15,135 bases of DNA. It comes from Candidatus Zixiibacteriota bacterium. GTDB taxonomy: Bacteria > RBG-13-66-14 > B26-G2 > WVWN01. Position 1 is the stretch's first letter. Every line of letters starts with the position of its first letter. Positions 14,996 to 15,135 of this stretch are shown here, one piece after another. The DNA is taken from positions 1-15,135 of the forward strand of contig JAUWLW010000061.1 of assembly GCA_030613505.1 (NCBI GenBank), given 5' to 3'. The notes beneath the pieces are model-generated. The model was given only the letters and a program-made list of their open reading frames with translations, had not been told where the DNA came from and did no database searches. The position numbers were made by a program, and so were the translations under genes.

Positions 14996-15135
14996 ATGGC
15001 CAAGGCGAAGTTTGAGCGGACTAAGCCGCACGTTAACGTGGGGACGATAGGGCACGTGGACCACGGGAAGACTACGTTGACGAGCGCCATAACGCGCGTG
15101 CTGGCGCACAAGGGGATGGCGGAGTACCAGGATTT
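14996..15135 (+). CDS. tuf: Elongation factor Tu, N-terminal part (second tuf copy, 3' end outside window)
   Basis: The first 46 codons encode [20 protein letters not shown] followed by [13 protein letters not shown], the EF-Tu start with the P-loop GHVDHGKT at residues 19-26. The ATG at 14996 has GGAGG (14981-14985) ten bases upstream. A small CCTC/GAGG hairpin lies just before that site (14963-14974 region). The gene runs off the window. Its 189-base upstream spacer, with a candidate promoter, suggests it can be expressed independently of fusA, as expected for one of the most abundant cellular proteins. Confidence 0.97.
   Translation, partial: MAKAKFERTKPHVNVGTIGHVDHGKTTLTSAITRVLAHKGMAEYQD

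Overview
The window is GC-rich bacterial chromosomal DNA with every gene on the + strand. It carries one continuous transcription/translation supercluster: the end of one tuf gene, rpmG, a tRNA-Trp gene, secE, nusG, rplK-rplA-rplJ-rplL, rpoB-rpoC, rpsL-rpsG-fusA, and the start of a second tuf gene. This is the bacterial rif/beta operon joined head-to-tail to the str operon. It is all core informational machinery; I see no mobile element, CRISPR array, prophage or accessory cassette.

Organism: RpoB has an inserted domain of roughly 110 residues (about 885-995) before the catalytic DKMAGRHGNKG segment. RpoC has an insertion of about 175 residues inside the trigger loop (about 925-1100), like the E. 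coli SI3 domain. With the tuf...tuf layout and a zinc-type L33, this points to a Gram-negative-type (Gracilicutes) lineage, such as a delta-proteobacterium-like group or an uncultivated candidate phylum. The sequence alone does not fix the phylum.

Layout: 1-733 holds the EF-Tu C-terminus, L33, tRNA-Trp and SecE. 753-1388 is NusG, with an acidic N-terminal extension. 1422-3602 holds L11, L1, L10 and L7/L12. 3711-11642 holds the two large RNA polymerase subunits. 11675-12570 holds S12 and S7. 12571-12706 is a structured leader ending in a terminator-like hairpin. 12707-14806 is EF-G. 14807-14995 is a promoter-bearing intergenic region, and 14996 to the end is the EF-Tu N-terminus. No gene-free stretch exceeds 190 bases.

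Together the genes supply the polymerase core, an elongation factor that links it to the ribosome (NusG), the ribosomal stalk (L10, L7/L12) that recruits translation GTPases, those GTPases (EF-G, EF-Tu), and decoding-centre or small-subunit assembly proteins (S12, S7). The coding content is ordinary. The unusual signals are at the junctions: the rpmG stop codon overlaps the mature tRNA-Trp 5' end; GC-rich hairpins sit on or beside many of the stop codons; rplL has a strong Shine-Dalgarno held at a distance by a small hairpin; fusA sits directly behind an attenuator-like element; nusG contains a perfect 8-bp hairpin just before a possible internal start; and S12 has serine at a nearly invariant, streptomycin-related proline.
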